Of a stretch of DNA of 64,000 bases, positions 24,480 through 34,209 are shown in pieces (positions within the stretch are counted from its first letter, which is position 1; every line of letters begins with the position of its first letter). The position numbers were made by a program, and so were the translations under genes. The stretch comes from Brevibacillus gelatini. GTDB taxonomy: Bacteria > Bacillota > Bacilli > Brevibacillales > Brevibacillaceae. Under the pieces are notes generated by a model, which saw only the letters and a program-made list of their open reading frames with translations, was not told the origin of the DNA and searched no databases. The DNA is taken from positions 1 to 64,000 of the forward strand of contig NZ_RHHS01000037.1 of the NCBI RefSeq assembly GCF_003710935.1, in the 5' to 3' direction.

Positions 24480-25710
24480 CTGCCACCTTCACCGCCTCGC
24501 CGTCCACCACGTAGGAAAGACCCGACCCGACAATCAGATCGCCCGGCTCAAGCCCTTCCAGGACCTCGTAAAATGTGCCGTGCAGCGCACCCAGTTTTAC
24601 AGGCGTCTTTTCCACTATGTTTTCGTTGATTTTCATGACGTAGTATTCCTCTTCCGCAACGCCGATGCTTGCGACAGGCACAAGCGGGCCCTTTTTCGCC
24701 GCCAGCGGGTAGTGGCACGTGACCGTCATGCCGCCTTTCCAGTTCACGGCGCTGCCGTCAACCGTCACTTCAACCGGATAAGCCCCCACATGTTGATCCA
24801 TGATCGGCGAGACAAACGTCACTTTGCCTTCTGCCTCGCTGCCATCCGCCGCTTTTACCTGCACTGTCGCCCCCTTCTGCCAGCTGCTGATCTGCTCACT
24901 TCCCACCTGCAGCTTGACGATCCAGGCACTCGTATCCACCAGACGAATGACTTCACTGCCAGGACCAGTCTGTTGGGAAGCCACCTGCGAAATCTCTGCC
25001 ACTACACCGGAAAAAGGCGCCTTCAGCACGGCTTCGGCCGCCTCTTGCTTCGCACGGCTGAGCTGGACGTTGGCCTGGCTCACTCCAACCTTGGCCTCTT
25101 CGACATCCAGCCGATCCGCGCCTTGCATCAGCTTGTTGTAGGCGATCTCTTCTTCCTGCAGACTGAGCCTGGCCTGCTTTTGCGCCAAAGCCAGCCTGTC
25201 CAGCTCATCTTTGGAGATGGCCCCGTTGGCAAAAAGAATGCTGGCTTGCGAATATTCCCGCTCGGCCTTCGAAGCAAGCTCCTTCGCTTTTTCCACCTGC
25301 AGCTTTTGCGTCTGCACTTCGTGGCTCTCCGGCCCGGCCAGCGCCTTGCTTTGCCTGAGCGCAGCACTCGCTACCTGCCCGGACGCCGCCTGAATCTCCG
25401 CCTGCAATCCGGACTGGTCCAGCGTCGCCAGCGTCTGGCCCGCTTTCACACTCGCCCCCTTCTGCACGAGAATGCTCGCGATTTTGCCGGAAGTGCCAAA
25501 CGACAGCCCCAACTCCTGGCGAGGCGTCAGCACGCCTGTCACCTCCAGCGTACGGACGTCCTGGTTATCCTCTACCGTGTAAGCATTTACCGTTTTCACC
25601 TTCACCACGATTTCTTCATCCAGTCGCTTGAGCTGCCCGACTCTTTCGTCCAGCTTTTCGCAACCTGTCAAAAGCAAGGCAACAATCGTGAGGCTGATCC
25701 ATTTTTTCAT
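24472..25710 (-). CDS. RND/HlyD-type periplasmic adaptor lipoprotein
   Basis: This 412-aa protein starts [20 protein letters not shown], with lipobox LLTGC giving a lipidated Cys near residue 17. Barrel-sandwich halves flank a coiled coil: [20 protein letters not shown] before it, and [13 protein letters not shown] after it. Membrane-proximal strands follow, ending [20 protein letters not shown]. It should link the RND permease (next gene) to the outer envelope space. ATG follows AGGAGTGAAAG. An upstream in-frame start at 25749 would destroy the signal peptide. Confidence 0.88.
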   Translation of the reverse strand: MKKWISLTIVALLLTGCEKLDERVGQLKRLDEEIVVKVKTVNAYTVEDNQDVRTLEVTGVLTPRQELGLSFGTSGKIASILVQKGASVKAGQTLATLDQSGLQAEIQAASGQVASAALRQSKALAGPESHEVQTQKLQVEKAKELASKAEREYSQASILFANGAISKDELDRLALAQKQARLSLQEEEIAYNKLMQGADRLDVEEAKVGVSQANVQLSRAKQEAAEAVLKAPFSGVVAEISQVASQQTGPGSEVIRLVDTSAWIVKLQVGSEQISSWQKGATVQVKAADGSEAEGKVTFVSPIMDQHVGAYPVEVTVDGSAVNWKGGMTVTCHYPLAAKKGPLVPVASIGVAEEEYYVMKINENIVEKTPVKLGALHGTFYEVLEGLEPGDLIVGSGLSYVVDGEAVKVADE

Positions 25711-25966
25711 ACTTTCACTCCTGCAACCTTCCATAATCCGCCCGTCCACGCAGCGAATGCTTCGCTGAACAACAGCAAGTCATCAGACCCGAATCAAAGA
25801 AGAATAATAATTGACAAAATATATTTTACAGAAAACAAAAATAGTTGTACCACTTTTCTGTCACTTTTTATATTTTTTTATTATCGGGCAAATTCTCGTC
25901 ACTTGTTTGTAACTCGTATGCTGTATGATGAAAAGGCGGAAATATTCAAGCAACTGTCCGCTCTCT

Positions 25967-25980
25967 TGTTAGCGCTTACA
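25967..25980. promoter_or_regulatory. cre (CcpA) site before scoAB
   Basis: TGTTAGCGCTTACA reads TGTAAGCGCTAACA on the other strand, matching the cre consensus TGWAARCGYTWNCW throughout. It lies about 50 bp before the scoA start and downstream of a TATGAT -10-like hexamer (25924-25929), a position that gives catabolite repression by roadblock. Confidence 0.7.
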
Positions 25981-26031
25981 AAAGTCTTTACTCGCGTACA
26001 ACGACATTTTTTCATGGTGGGAGTGATCGTC

Positions 26032-26724
26032 ATGGCAAAAATTTACTCTTCTTATGCGGAGATCGTAGCAGATATTCACGATGGGGCTACACTGCTCGTC
26101 GGCGGCTTCGGACTGGTCGGCATTCCGGAAAATCTCATTATCGCCCTGCGCGACAAAGCAGTGAAAAACCTCACTGTCGTCTCCAACAACTGCGGCGTGG
26201 ATGACTGGGGACTCGGCCTGTTGCTGCGCGAAAAGCAAATCAAAAAAATGGTTTCTTCCTACGTCGGGGAAAACAAGGAGTTTGAGCGTCAATTCCTCTC
26301 GGGCGAGCTGGAAGTCGAGCTGACACCGCAAGGCACGCTGGCCGAAAGAATCCGCGCTGGCGGCGCTGGCATCCCTGCCTTCTACACGCCTGCGGGCGTC
26401 GGCACCCCGATTGCGGAAGGCCGCGAGACGCGCGTCTTCAACGGCAAGGAGTATTTGCTGGAGCATGCGATCACGGGCGACTTTGCGCTCATCAAGGCGT
26501 GGAAAGCCGACAAGATGGGCAATCTCGTCTTCCGCAAGACCGCGCAAAACTTCAATCCGATGATGGCCGCCGCCGGAAAAATCACGATTGTCGAGGTAGA
26601 AGAAATCGTGGAAACAGGCGAGCTGGACCCGGATCACATCCACACGCCAAGCGTGTACGTCCAGCGGCTGATTCAGGCTCCGTCGTTTGAAAAACGGATT
26701 GAGCGGCGCACGGTCCGCTCCTAA
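26032..26724 (+). CDS. scoA: 3-oxoacid CoA-transferase subunit A
   Basis: This 230-aa alpha subunit pairs with the next gene to move CoA between succinyl-CoA (or acyl-CoA) and acetoacetate or another 3-oxo acid. [19 protein letters not shown] (residues about 18-36) is the family GGFG/GxP motif. [17 protein letters not shown] and [20 protein letters not shown] follow. The start is ATG after GGGAGTGATCGTC. A much longer frame upstream runs antisense to the adaptor and is not real. The gene lies behind a cre site. Confidence 0.9.
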   Translation: MAKIYSSYAEIVADIHDGATLLVGGFGLVGIPENLIIALRDKAVKNLTVVSNNCGVDDWGLGLLLREKQIKKMVSSYVGENKEFERQFLSGELEVELTPQGTLAERIRAGGAGIPAFYTPAGVGTPIAEGRETRVFNGKEYLLEHAITGDFALIKAWKADKMGNLVFRKTAQNFNPMMAAAGKITIVEVEEIVETGELDPDHIHTPSVYVQRLIQAPSFEKRIERRTVRS

Positions 26725-26771
26725 CCGAAGACACGATCACAGACAAAGGTCATTCAAGGGAGGAAACAGAT

Positions 26772-27428
26772 ATGTCGCTTACTCGTGAGCAAATTGCCAT
26801 TCGTGCTGCCAAGGAAATCGAGGATGGCTTTTACGTGAATCTCGGGATCGGGATGCCTACGCTGGTTGCCAACTACATCCCGGAAGGAAAAACCGTCGTG
26901 CTGCAATCGGAAAACGGCCTGCTCGGAATCGGCCCCTATCCGACCGAGGACGAACTCGATCCCGATCTGATTAACGCCGGAAAAGAAACCGTCACAGCGA
27001 TTCCCGGCGCGGCTTACTTCTCCAGCGCCGAGTCGTTTGCCATGATTCGCGGCGGGCACATCGACCTCGCCATTCTCGGCGCGATGGAGGTTTCTGCCGA
27101 GGGCGATCTGGCGAACTGGATGATTCCCGGCAAGATGGTCAAAGGAATGGGCGGAGCGATGGACCTCGTGCACGGCGCGAAAAAAATCGTCGTCATCATG
27201 GACCACGTCAACAAGCATGGCGAGCCGAAAATTTTGAACAAGTGCGCTCTCCCGCTCACTGGCAAAAAAGTGGTCAACCGGATCATCACGGACAGAGCGG
27301 TTCTCGACGTGACACCGGACGGCCTGCTGTTGGTCGAAGTCGCGGAAGGCTATACGGCAGAGGACATCCAGGCGTGCACAGAGCCGAAACTGCTCATTTC
27401 GCCAGAGCTGAAAACAATTGAACTGTAA
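26772..27428 (+). CDS. scoB: 3-oxoacid CoA-transferase subunit B
   Basis: This 218-aa beta subunit contains [19 protein letters not shown], then [18 protein letters not shown] with the catalytic Glu (SENG motif, residue about 51). [20 protein letters not shown] and [16 protein letters not shown] follow. ATG follows AAGGGAGGAAAC, 47 bp after scoA. Both lengths match the two-subunit SCOT/AtoDA family. The substrate cannot be told from sequence. Confidence 0.92.
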   Translation: MSLTREQIAIRAAKEIEDGFYVNLGIGMPTLVANYIPEGKTVVLQSENGLLGIGPYPTEDELDPDLINAGKETVTAIPGAAYFSSAESFAMIRGGHIDLAILGAMEVSAEGDLANWMIPGKMVKGMGGAMDLVHGAKKIVVIMDHVNKHGEPKILNKCALPLTGKKVVNRIITDRAVLDVTPDGLLLVEVAEGYTAEDIQACTEPKLLISPELKTIEL

Positions 27429-27486
27429 CCTTTTGACCAGCCCTGCGACTGACAGCTTCATTTCTGCTCGCAGTTTTTGCAAAATC

Positions 27487-27511
27487 GGCCTCATCCTGCC
27501 GGGATGGGGCC
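27487..27511 (+). terminator. Terminator of scoAB
   Basis: GGCCTCATCC and GGATGGGGCC form a stem (G-U tolerant) followed by TTTTCGTTTT. Confidence 0.7.
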
Positions 27512-27568
27512 TTTTCGTTTTCGCAAGCAAGCTGCACCCGCGCAGTCGCTTCCCGTCCGTATTCGGTA

Positions 27569-27574
27569 TATAAT
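27569..27574 (+). promoter_or_regulatory. -10 element of the esterase gene
   Basis: TATAAT lies 45 bp before the esterase start. The -35 is weak. Confidence 0.4.
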
Positions 27575-27619
27575 ACGTACACAAAGCAAATTGCCAACAT
27601 TTGAGAGGAAGAGATCACG

Positions 27620-28315
27620 ATGTCAGGAACAGTCGGTTGCCTTCTCATCCACGGATTCGCCGGAGACATCAACGATGTTTTGCCCCTCGCCAAAGCGCTG
27701 CGCGAGGTTGGCTACCAGGTCGAGTGTCCCACGCTGGAAGGGCACGGGACGACTCGCCGCGAGATGGCCCGCAGCACTCGCAAAGACTGGCTGCGCTCTG
27801 CGGAGGAAGGCTACAAACGCCTCTCCATGCGCTCAGACAAGATCGTCATCATCGGGTTTTCCATGGGCGGCCTGCTCGCCTTTCATCTGACGACCCGCTA
27901 CCCTGTCGAACTGCTGATTACGATCAATACGCCGTACAAATACTGGGACGTAAAGGAAGCGATGAACTACTTGCGCGAGGACTTCCCCACCCATTCGCGC
28001 CGCTACATAAGAAGCATCGGCAGAATCCCGATCAGCAGCATGCTGGAGTTTCGCCGGCTTTTGTCGGAAACGAAGCCTCTCCTGGGACAGATCAAGACAC
28101 CGTACCTCTTGCTGCAGGCAAAGCGGGACGACACGGTGCATGCCATCAGCGCCCAGCTTCTGGCAACCAGCGTAGACAAATCCGCGTCGCCGCAAATCAC
28201 CTGGTACGAGCATTCCAATCACATGCTGCTGCACGGCCCGGACAAGGAAGCGGCGATCGCCCATATTTTGACTGCGCTCAAGGAGCGTTTTCCAGACTCT
28301 CCCGTCTCTGTCTGA
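27620..28315 (+). CDS. Alpha/beta hydrolase, carboxylesterase Est30-like
   Basis: This 231-aa hydrolase has the HG oxyanion motif in LLIHGFAGDINDV, the nucleophile GFSMGG (residues about 76-81), acid in LQAKRDDTVHA and His in HSNHMLLHG. This compact form is typical of Bacillus Est30/monoacylglycerol lipase-type esterases that act on short acyl esters. ATG follows GAGAGGAAGAG. Its last 38 bp overlap the 3' end of the convergent MFS gene. Confidence 0.85.
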   Translation: MSGTVGCLLIHGFAGDINDVLPLAKALREVGYQVECPTLEGHGTTRREMARSTRKDWLRSAEEGYKRLSMRSDKIVIIGFSMGGLLAFHLTTRYPVELLITINTPYKYWDVKEAMNYLREDFPTHSRRYIRSIGRIPISSMLEFRRLLSETKPLLGQIKTPYLLLQAKRDDTVHAISAQLLATSVDKSASPQITWYEHSNHMLLHGPDKEAAIAHILTALKERFPDSPVSV

Positions 28316-29498
28316 CACTCCATGATGCGGCGATGAGCAGAAGCGCTGCGGCAAGCCCCATGTACATGGCGGATAGCCCGGCATGCTCATCAAGCCAAAA
28401 GGCGAACAGCGGTCCCAAGGCCGCACCCACGTCTGTGATGACGGAATAAAACGTCATGACTGCTGTGCTGTTCGCGTGCCTGGCTGCTTCATCTGCCGCG
28501 AGCGTGTCCATCACTGTCGTAAGAATCGTCGCGGTCAACTGGATGCCGAAGAGCACCGCAAACCACGCGCCAAGCGGCACCCCCGCCTGACTGAGCGCGA
28601 ACAGGAGAGAGCCTGTAAAAAGCGTCGCGGCAAACATCTTCCTTCTGCCGTACCGATCCGCCAGCCTGCCGACTACAGGCGCGGCCCACGGCTCCCAGCA
28701 CCAGCGCAGTCCTTGCACCACGCTTGCGAGCACGGCAGCTCCCAGCACGATGCCTCCGAGCACGAGAAACGGGGCCCGCTGCTCTACCAGCCTGCTCAGC
28801 GTGGAAGCAAACATGCCTTGATAAACCATGGTGACGAAAAGCGCGGTCAGCATGGTTTTTTGCATGGCCGCCTGCCGCCACAGCCCCAGCCTGCGCGACT
28901 CCCCGCCTTCCCCTACAGCTGACGCGGTCCGGCAGGAAAAGCCAGGACGAATGTAGAAAAAGACGAGCAACAGCGCAAACAGCGAGCAGCAGGCGAGCAG
29001 AAGCGAAGCCGGCTGCAAGCCGTACCAGGAGGCGAACAGCGCTCCTGCGAGCATTCCCCCCAGGCTGCCGAGACGGTACAAACCGTTGTACAGCCCCATC
29101 ATCTGCCCACGGTTATGTCCGTCTGCCACAGACACAATCAACGAATACGCCCCCAGCCGCAAAAACGTCCAGGCGACGCCCCACAGACTGCGCATCACAA
29201 GCCACAGCCAAAAGCCCTGGAAACCGTACGACAGCGTCGTCACAAAAGCGAGCACGACTGCGAGGACAAGCCCGGTGCGCCCGCCTGTCCGCTCGTACCA
29301 CTTCCCGACGAGCGGCCCAAGCGGAACCCGAATGAAGCGGTTGACCGACAGCAGCACGCCCACCTCCCACAGCGAACCGAGCCCGGCCTCCCGCCAATAG
29401 AGCGGCAGCACCACATACAGCATCGAATCCCCGAGCATGCACAGCGCCGTCACCAGGGCAACCGCGACAACCTGCGTTTTCCCGCTGATTTCTCTCAT
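28278..29498 (-). CDS. MFS transporter (drug/H+ antiporter-like)
   Basis: This 406-aa protein has about 12 TM segments. The loop 2-3 motif is VNRFIRVPLGPLVGKWYERTGGR, and a second copy in half 2 is AAPVVGRLADRYGRRKMF. The central loop is short (RPGFSCRTASAVGEGG). The substrate is unknown. It is divergent from the LysR gene with a 120-bp shared control region, so that regulator probably controls it. Confidence 0.85.
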   Translation of the reverse strand: MREISGKTQVVAVALVTALCMLGDSMLYVVLPLYWREAGLGSLWEVGVLLSVNRFIRVPLGPLVGKWYERTGGRTGLVLAVVLAFVTTLSYGFQGFWLWLVMRSLWGVAWTFLRLGAYSLIVSVADGHNRGQMMGLYNGLYRLGSLGGMLAGALFASWYGLQPASLLLACCSLFALLLVFFYIRPGFSCRTASAVGEGGESRRLGLWRQAAMQKTMLTALFVTMVYQGMFASTLSRLVEQRAPFLVLGGIVLGAAVLASVVQGLRWCWEPWAAPVVGRLADRYGRRKMFAATLFTGSLLFALSQAGVPLGAWFAVLFGIQLTATILTTVMDTLAADEAARHANSTAVMTFYSVITDVGAALGPLFAFWLDEHAGLSAMYMGLAAALLLIAASWSVRQRRESLENAP

Positions 29499-29529
29499 CT
29501 CTTTTTTGCTCCTTTACTTCCCGGCGTTC

Positions 29530-29543
29530 TATGGATTACCATA
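29530..29543. promoter_or_regulatory. Palindrome in the MFS/LysR divergent region
   Basis: TATGG, ATTA, CCATA forms a short inverted repeat between the divergent starts (29498 and 29619), a candidate LysR-type binding half-site. Confidence 0.3.
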
Positions 29544-29618
29544 CAAGGAATCATTCATTGGATCTAATACATATTCGTGCGAAAATCATCATTTTTGGTT
29601 ATGAATGGAGGGAGCAAA

Positions 29619-30530
29619 ATGAACCTGCACGCCTTGCGCATTTTTGTGGAAGTAGCCTCGCGCCAAAGCGTGACCGAAGCCGCAGATGCCCTCTCGATCA
29701 GCCAGCCTGCGGTCAGCGCGCAAATCCGCAAGCTGGAAAACGAGCTGGGAGTTGCACTCGTCGCCCCTCATGGCCGGGGAATCACCCTGACCGACGAAGG
29801 ACGCTTTCTGTTGGAAAAAGCCCGCCGCATCTACGACTGGGAGCGCGAGATCGAGTGGCAGCTTGCAGAAATGAAGCAGGGCAAAAAGGGCAAGCTGCGC
29901 ATCGCCGCCACCTATTTGCCCTCCCACTATCTCGTGCCCAAGTGGCTCGCTGCGTTCAAGCGGCAGTACGAGCAGGTCGATGTGGAAGTCCGCACTCGCA
30001 ATTCCGCGCAATCGATTGAACTGTTATTGAGCAGTCAGGTCGATCTCGCCATCGTCATCAAGGAATCATGGGACGAGCTGCCAGTCCGGCGCGTACACGT
30101 GACAGATGTACCCTACTGGTTCATCCTACCCGCCGATCACCCGTATGCGGGCAAAGAGATCAGCATGGAGCAGCTTGTGCAGGAGCCATTTTTGCTGCGG
30201 GAACAAGGCAGTTCGACGCGGGAATGGCTGTTTTCCCTCTGCCGCGAGCATGGCGTCAAGCGCCCGCGCGTCGGCCTGCAATATCACGGGCTGGTCGAAT
30301 CCATCCAATCTGTACGCGCAGGGTACGGAACGATGCTTGCCCCCGCGGTGGCTGTCACGGAAATGATCGAGCGCAACGAAATCGGGCGCGTAACCGTCCC
30401 CGGCGTGGAGATCAGACGCCCTGTCTACATCTGCACGCGCGAGGAAGAAACCAGCTATCGCCCGGTAGTGGAGCGGTTTTTGGAGATGGTTTTGAGGGAA
30501 AAATCGCTTCAGGCATGCGTGAAGCGTTAG
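29619..30530 (+). CDS. LysR-family transcriptional regulator
   Basis: The regulator is 303 aa from MNLHALRIFVEVA. A longer frame from 29577 lacks a ribosome site, whereas GGAGGGAG precedes this ATG. The winged HTH spans residues 1-60 (SVTEAADALSISQPAVSAQI, recognition helix). The effector domain starts at GKLRIAATYLPSHYLVPKWL. The domain resembles CysL/YwfK-type members, but the effector is unknown. It probably acts on the divergent MFS gene. Confidence 0.9.
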   Translation: MNLHALRIFVEVASRQSVTEAADALSISQPAVSAQIRKLENELGVALVAPHGRGITLTDEGRFLLEKARRIYDWEREIEWQLAEMKQGKKGKLRIAATYLPSHYLVPKWLAAFKRQYEQVDVEVRTRNSAQSIELLLSSQVDLAIVIKESWDELPVRRVHVTDVPYWFILPADHPYAGKEISMEQLVQEPFLLREQGSSTREWLFSLCREHGVKRPRVGLQYHGLVESIQSVRAGYGTMLAPAVAVTEMIERNEIGRVTVPGVEIRRPVYICTREEETSYRPVVERFLEMVLREKSLQACVKR

Positions 30531-30540
30531 ACGCTACAAA

Positions 30541-30607
30541 AAAAGCCTCCCACCGCGGGAAGCCTTTTCCTGCTTGGCAAAGCCACATACAAGAAGCGGC
30601 TTTGCCC
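30541..30607 (-). terminator. Double hairpin between the LysR gene and purU
   Basis: A stem AAAAGCCTCC...GGAAGCCTTTT (30541-30568) ends in T's when read leftward. A second stem GGCAAAGCC...GGCTTTGCC (30577-30607) sits next to it. Either can end purU, and the first may also end the LysR gene. Confidence 0.65.
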
Positions 30608-30616
30608 ATATCGTAT

Positions 30617-31513
30617 TTACGGAAACACAATCGTCTTGTTGCCGTACACCAGCACCCGGTCTTCCAGATGCCAGCGAACAGCGCGCGCCAGCACGGTACG
30701 CTCTACCTGGCGTCCGAGCTGCTTCAGCGCCTCGACGTCCTCCTGGTGCGTGACGCGCTGTACGTCCTGCTCGATGATCGGACCTGCGTCCAGTTCCTCG
30801 GTGACGTAGTGCGCGGTCGCACCGATCAGCTTCACGCCGCGACGATACGCCTGCTCGTAAGGCTTGGCCCCCACGAAGGCAGGGAGGAATGAATGGTGGA
30901 TATTGATGATCCGCATATGGTAATCGGCGAGAAAACGCGGGGACAAAATCTGCATGTAGCGCGCCAGGACGATCAAATCGACGCCCGCTGCCGCTTCCAG
31001 TTGCGCTTGTTCCGCCTGCGGCTTGTTCTCCTTCGTCACCGGAATGCAGCGGTACGGGATGCCAAACGACTCTACCGTCTCTTTCATGTCTGGATGGTTG
31101 CTTATGACAATAGAAATATCCGCGTGCAGCTCGCCGGACTTCCAGCGCCACAACAGCTCCAGCAGACAGTGGTCTTCTTTGGAAACAAACAGCGCAACCT
31201 TTTTGCGCTTGTTCGCTTCCACCAGCGACCAGTCCATGCCGAAGCTGTCGGCTACCTGCGCAAACTCCGCCTTGATCGCCTCAAAGCGTTCCTTGAGGTT
31301 GACCAGATCAAATTCAATCCGCATGAAAAAGCGCCCTGTCTCCGGGTCAGTCGTGTATTGGTCAGACTGGACGATATTTGCGCCCTGCTGAAACAAAAAG
31401 TTCGAGACCGCCGCAACGATTCCCGCCCGGTCCGGGCAGGAAATCAGCATGCGCGCACGGTCTTTGTTTTTTTCCCGATACGCAAGCCATTCTCTCTCTG
31501 ATAACAAATTCAT
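30617..31513 (-). CDS. purU: Formyltetrahydrofolate deformylase
   Basis: This 298-aa enzyme hydrolyses 10-formyl-THF to formate and THF, balancing one-carbon pools. The N-terminal ACT domain (residues about 20-95) starts [20 protein letters not shown]. The C-terminal formyltransferase-like domain includes [28 protein letters not shown] (catalytic His) and [19 protein letters not shown] (catalytic Asp). ATG follows AGGAGAAAAACC. It is a single gene. Confidence 0.94.
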   Translation of the reverse strand: MNLLSEREWLAYREKNKDRARMLISCPDRAGIVAAVSNFLFQQGANIVQSDQYTTDPETGRFFMRIEFDLVNLKERFEAIKAEFAQVADSFGMDWSLVEANKRKKVALFVSKEDHCLLELLWRWKSGELHADISIVISNHPDMKETVESFGIPYRCIPVTKENKPQAEQAQLEAAAGVDLIVLARYMQILSPRFLADYHMRIINIHHSFLPAFVGAKPYEQAYRRGVKLIGATAHYVTEELDAGPIIEQDVQRVTHQEDVEALKQLGRQVERTVLARAVRWHLEDRVLVYGNKTIVFP

Positions 31514-31622
31514 GGTTTTTCTCCTCCAAAAGCAAACAGCAAAAAGTTGTTTGCAATTATACCATTCCTCAGCAGATTTTCCAGAGGCAACTTGAGAGAA
31601 AACGCTTGCTTATCGATAAAAA

Positions 31623-32294
31623 TCATTTTGCAATTCCGTTCAGCAATATATCGACAGTCATGGCAATCTGCTCTTCATCGCTGTAGGCTGCATAATCGTC
31701 CTTGTCCAGCACCTGGCGAAACAGCACCAGACCGATCATTGCAGACAGGACGGCGCGAAAGACCGCCTGGCTCGGCAGCGGGCGCAGCTCGCCCGCATCC
31801 ACCTTGGCCTCGATCAGCTTTTGCGCCATCACCTTCGCATCCTCAAATACAGTCGAAATCAGCGCTTCGCGAATCTCGTCATGAAAAAACGCTTCCTGGA
31901 GCAAGATGCGGATGTGCTTTTCATTGGCGACCACCAGATTCAGGCGATTCCGGTACAGCTCCGTGACGATTTCGCCAAACGGCTTTTGCGCCCGCTCCTT
32001 GAAAATCTCGCGCACATCTTTCAGAATGAACGGCGCTGCAAATTTCACCAGCACAGGTGCCACGACAGCGAGCAAAATGTCTTTTTTCGATTTGTAATGG
32101 CGGAAAATCGTTCCTTCAGCCACTCCCGCCTCTTTGGCGATCTCGGAGGTAGAGCTGGCGTGGAAGCCTTTTTCCGCGAACAGCTTGACGGAGGCCCGCA
32201 AAATATTGCGCTGCTTTTCCGTCATCTCGCTTTCGTCCTTCAGCTCTTCCACATATTGCAACAGGCCCTCTGCAAACGACGGCGGCTTGTTCAT
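31623..32294 (-). CDS. TetR-family regulator of the adjacent ABC exporter
   Basis: This 223-aa regulator has its HTH at residues about 22-70: KQRNILRASVKLFAEKGFHA, then TSEIAKEAGVAEGTIFRHYK. The C-terminal ligand domain is helical. It is the last gene of the leftward HlyD/ABC/ABC-2 operon, 17 bp after the permease. Two copies of AGTGAGTAATCACT in the operon's promoter region are its likely operators. ATG follows AGGAG. Confidence 0.88.
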   Translation of the reverse strand: MNKPPSFAEGLLQYVEELKDESEMTEKQRNILRASVKLFAEKGFHASSTSEIAKEAGVAEGTIFRHYKSKKDILLAVVAPVLVKFAAPFILKDVREIFKERAQKPFGEIVTELYRNRLNLVVANEKHIRILLQEAFFHDEIREALISTVFEDAKVMAQKLIEAKVDAGELRPLPSQAVFRAVLSAMIGLVLFRQVLDKDDYAAYSDEEQIAMTVDILLNGIAK

Positions 32295-32311
32295 ACGTCT
32301 TTTACGCTCCT

Positions 32312-33451
32312 CTATTCAATCTTCTTGCGGAATCGGCCGATGGCGACAGCCAAAATGACCAGGCTGAATGCGCCCATCCCGACAATCTCTTCCCAGAGCG
32401 CCTCGGCGCCCACGCCTTTCAAGAAGATGCCCCGCAAGATTTCCAGAAAATAGGTCAACGGGACAAGCCCGCCTAACCATTGTATCACGACCGGCATCGA
32501 ATCGCGCGGGAACATGAAGCCGGACAACAGCACGCTGGGCAGGATGAGCGCAAAGGCCATCTGCATCGCCTGTAGCTGCGTCTTCGCTACAGTCGAGATA
32601 AAAATCCCCAGCAGCAGCGTAGTCACGAGAAACAGGACGGACAAGGCGACCAACAGACCGATGCTCCCTTTGACCGGAACCCCGAACCAGGCCGTCCCGA
32701 CGAAAAGCACGAGGCAAAACGAGAACAGCCCTACGCCGACATACGGCGTAATTTTGCCAAGCATCAGCTCAAGGGGGCGAATCGGCGTCACGACGAGCTG
32801 CTCCATCGTGCCCCGTTCTTTTTCCCGAACGAGCGAAAAGGCGGTCAAAATCATCGTGACGTTTTGCATAATCAGCCCGATCAGTCCAGGAATATTGAAG
32901 ACGATGCTCTCCATATTCGGATTGAACAGCACGCGCGTCTCCAGCTCAAGCGGCATCGTCAGCTCGCCCATTCCCTGCTTTTCCAGCTTCTTTTCCTGCA
33001 AGCTGATCGCCTGGTGCTGCACGATGAGTTGGGCGTTGGACACAGCCGTTCGCGCGATATTCGGGTCGGAGCCGTTGACGAGCATCTGAATGTGGGCCGA
33101 TTCGCCGCGGTCTTTTTGGCGCGTATAGTCCGGCCCGATCACCAGGCCGACATCTGCCGTTCCGTCGTCCAGCATCGCCTCCAGTTCCCGGTAGCCGCCG
33201 ACGCTTGCTGTCACCTGAAAAATTTTCGTATGGACGAACTGATCGATCAGCTCCCGGCTTGCCGCGGACGGGCTTTGGTTCCAGACGGCCATGCGGATGT
33301 CGTTCACATCCGTATTGACCGCGTACCCGAACAAAAACAGCAGCATCAGCGGCATGACCAGCGCAATCGCCAGGCTGGGCCGATCGCGTTTGATCTGAAT
33401 CACTTCCTTTTTGACGACGGACCAGTAGCGCCCCCAGACAAACCGTCTCAT
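32312..33451 (-). CDS. ABC-2 family exporter permease (YhhJ/YbhR-like)
   Basis: This 379-aa protein has one N-terminal TM (PSLAIALVMPLMLLFLFGYA) and a large exported loop to about residue 180. Five TM segments follow, including GIPGLIGLI-like sequence, VREKERGTMEQLVVTPIRP (the ABC-2 coupling motif) and LSGFMFPRDSMPVVIQWL. It forms the membrane half of a drug or xenobiotic exporter. The ATG overlaps the ATPase stop by 4 bp. Confidence 0.9.
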   Translation of the reverse strand: MRRFVWGRYWSVVKKEVIQIKRDRPSLAIALVMPLMLLFLFGYAVNTDVNDIRMAVWNQSPSAASRELIDQFVHTKIFQVTASVGGYRELEAMLDDGTADVGLVIGPDYTRQKDRGESAHIQMLVNGSDPNIARTAVSNAQLIVQHQAISLQEKKLEKQGMGELTMPLELETRVLFNPNMESIVFNIPGLIGLIMQNVTMILTAFSLVREKERGTMEQLVVTPIRPLELMLGKITPYVGVGLFSFCLVLFVGTAWFGVPVKGSIGLLVALSVLFLVTTLLLGIFISTVAKTQLQAMQMAFALILPSVLLSGFMFPRDSMPVVIQWLGGLVPLTYFLEILRGIFLKGVGAEALWEEIVGMGAFSLVILAVAIGRFRKKIE

Positions 33452-34209
33452 CGCGCTCCCCCCTCCGCCGCCTGCCGCGCTTCTTCACGCCGCACCAGCT
33501 CGATGAATACGTCCTCCAGATTGTTCGCGCCCATCTGCCCAATCAATTCCTGCGGGGTTCCTTCCGCAAGCAGGTTGCCGAAAAAAATGAACCCGATCCA
33601 GTCGCACGTCTGGGCCTCATCCATGTAGTGTGTAGTCACCAGCACGGTAATTCCTTGCTCGGCCAGTTCGTGAATCACTTCCCAGAAAATGCGCCGCGAC
33701 ACCGGATCGACTCCGGCCGTCGGTTCGTCGAGAATCAGCAGTTCCGGCTTGTGCAAAAGGGCGCAGGACAAGGCGAGACGCTGCTTCCATCCACCGGACA
33801 GCGAGCCTGCGAGCTGCTTTTCCCTGCCTGCCAGCCCTGCCATTTCGATCAGCTCCGCCTTTCTTTTCCGCCGCTCCGCTGCGCCGAGCTGGTAGACACC
33901 CGCGTAAAAATCGAGGTTTTCTTCCACTGTCAAATCTTCATACAAGCTGAACTTTTGCGACATGTAGCCGATGCGCTGCTTGATCTCTTCACTCTGGGTC
34001 ATGACGTCGTAGCCAAGCACAGTTCCGCTGCCCGTCGTCGGCGTCATCAGCCCGCACAGCATGCGAATCGTCGTTGATTTTCCCGAACCGTTCGGGCCGA
34101 GGAAGCCGTAAATCGAGCCTTTTGGCACTGTCAAGGTCAAGCTGTTGACGGCGACCCGCTCCCCGAAGCGCTTGGTCAGTTGCTGGCACGTAATGGCGGC
34201 GGCGCTCAT
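33448..34209 (-). CDS. ABC exporter ATP-binding protein
   Basis: This 253-aa ATPase has Walker A GPNGSGKST (residues 39-47), signature LSGGWKQR, Walker B LLILDEPTAGVDP and switch His in VTTHYMDEA. The Trp in the signature-following position is common in YbhF/YhiH-type proteins paired with ABC-2 permeases and HlyD adaptors. Its ATG overlaps the adaptor stop by 4 bp. Confidence 0.92.
   Translation of the reverse strand: MSAAAITCQQLTKRFGERVAVNSLTLTVPKGSIYGFLGPNGSGKSTTIRMLCGLMTPTTGSGTVLGYDVMTQSEEIKQRIGYMSQKFSLYEDLTVEENLDFYAGVYQLGAAERRKRKAELIEMAGLAGREKQLAGSLSGGWKQRLALSCALLHKPELLILDEPTAGVDPVSRRIFWEVIHELAEQGITVLVTTHYMDEAQTCDWIGFIFFGNLLAEGTPQELIGQMGANNLEDVFIELVRREEARQAAEGGAR

Noticed and set aside
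24208-26031. Very long rightward frame joined to scoA
   Set aside because: Everything before 26032 is antisense to the RND adaptor and pump genes and is not protein-like. The ribosome site and family start are at 26032.
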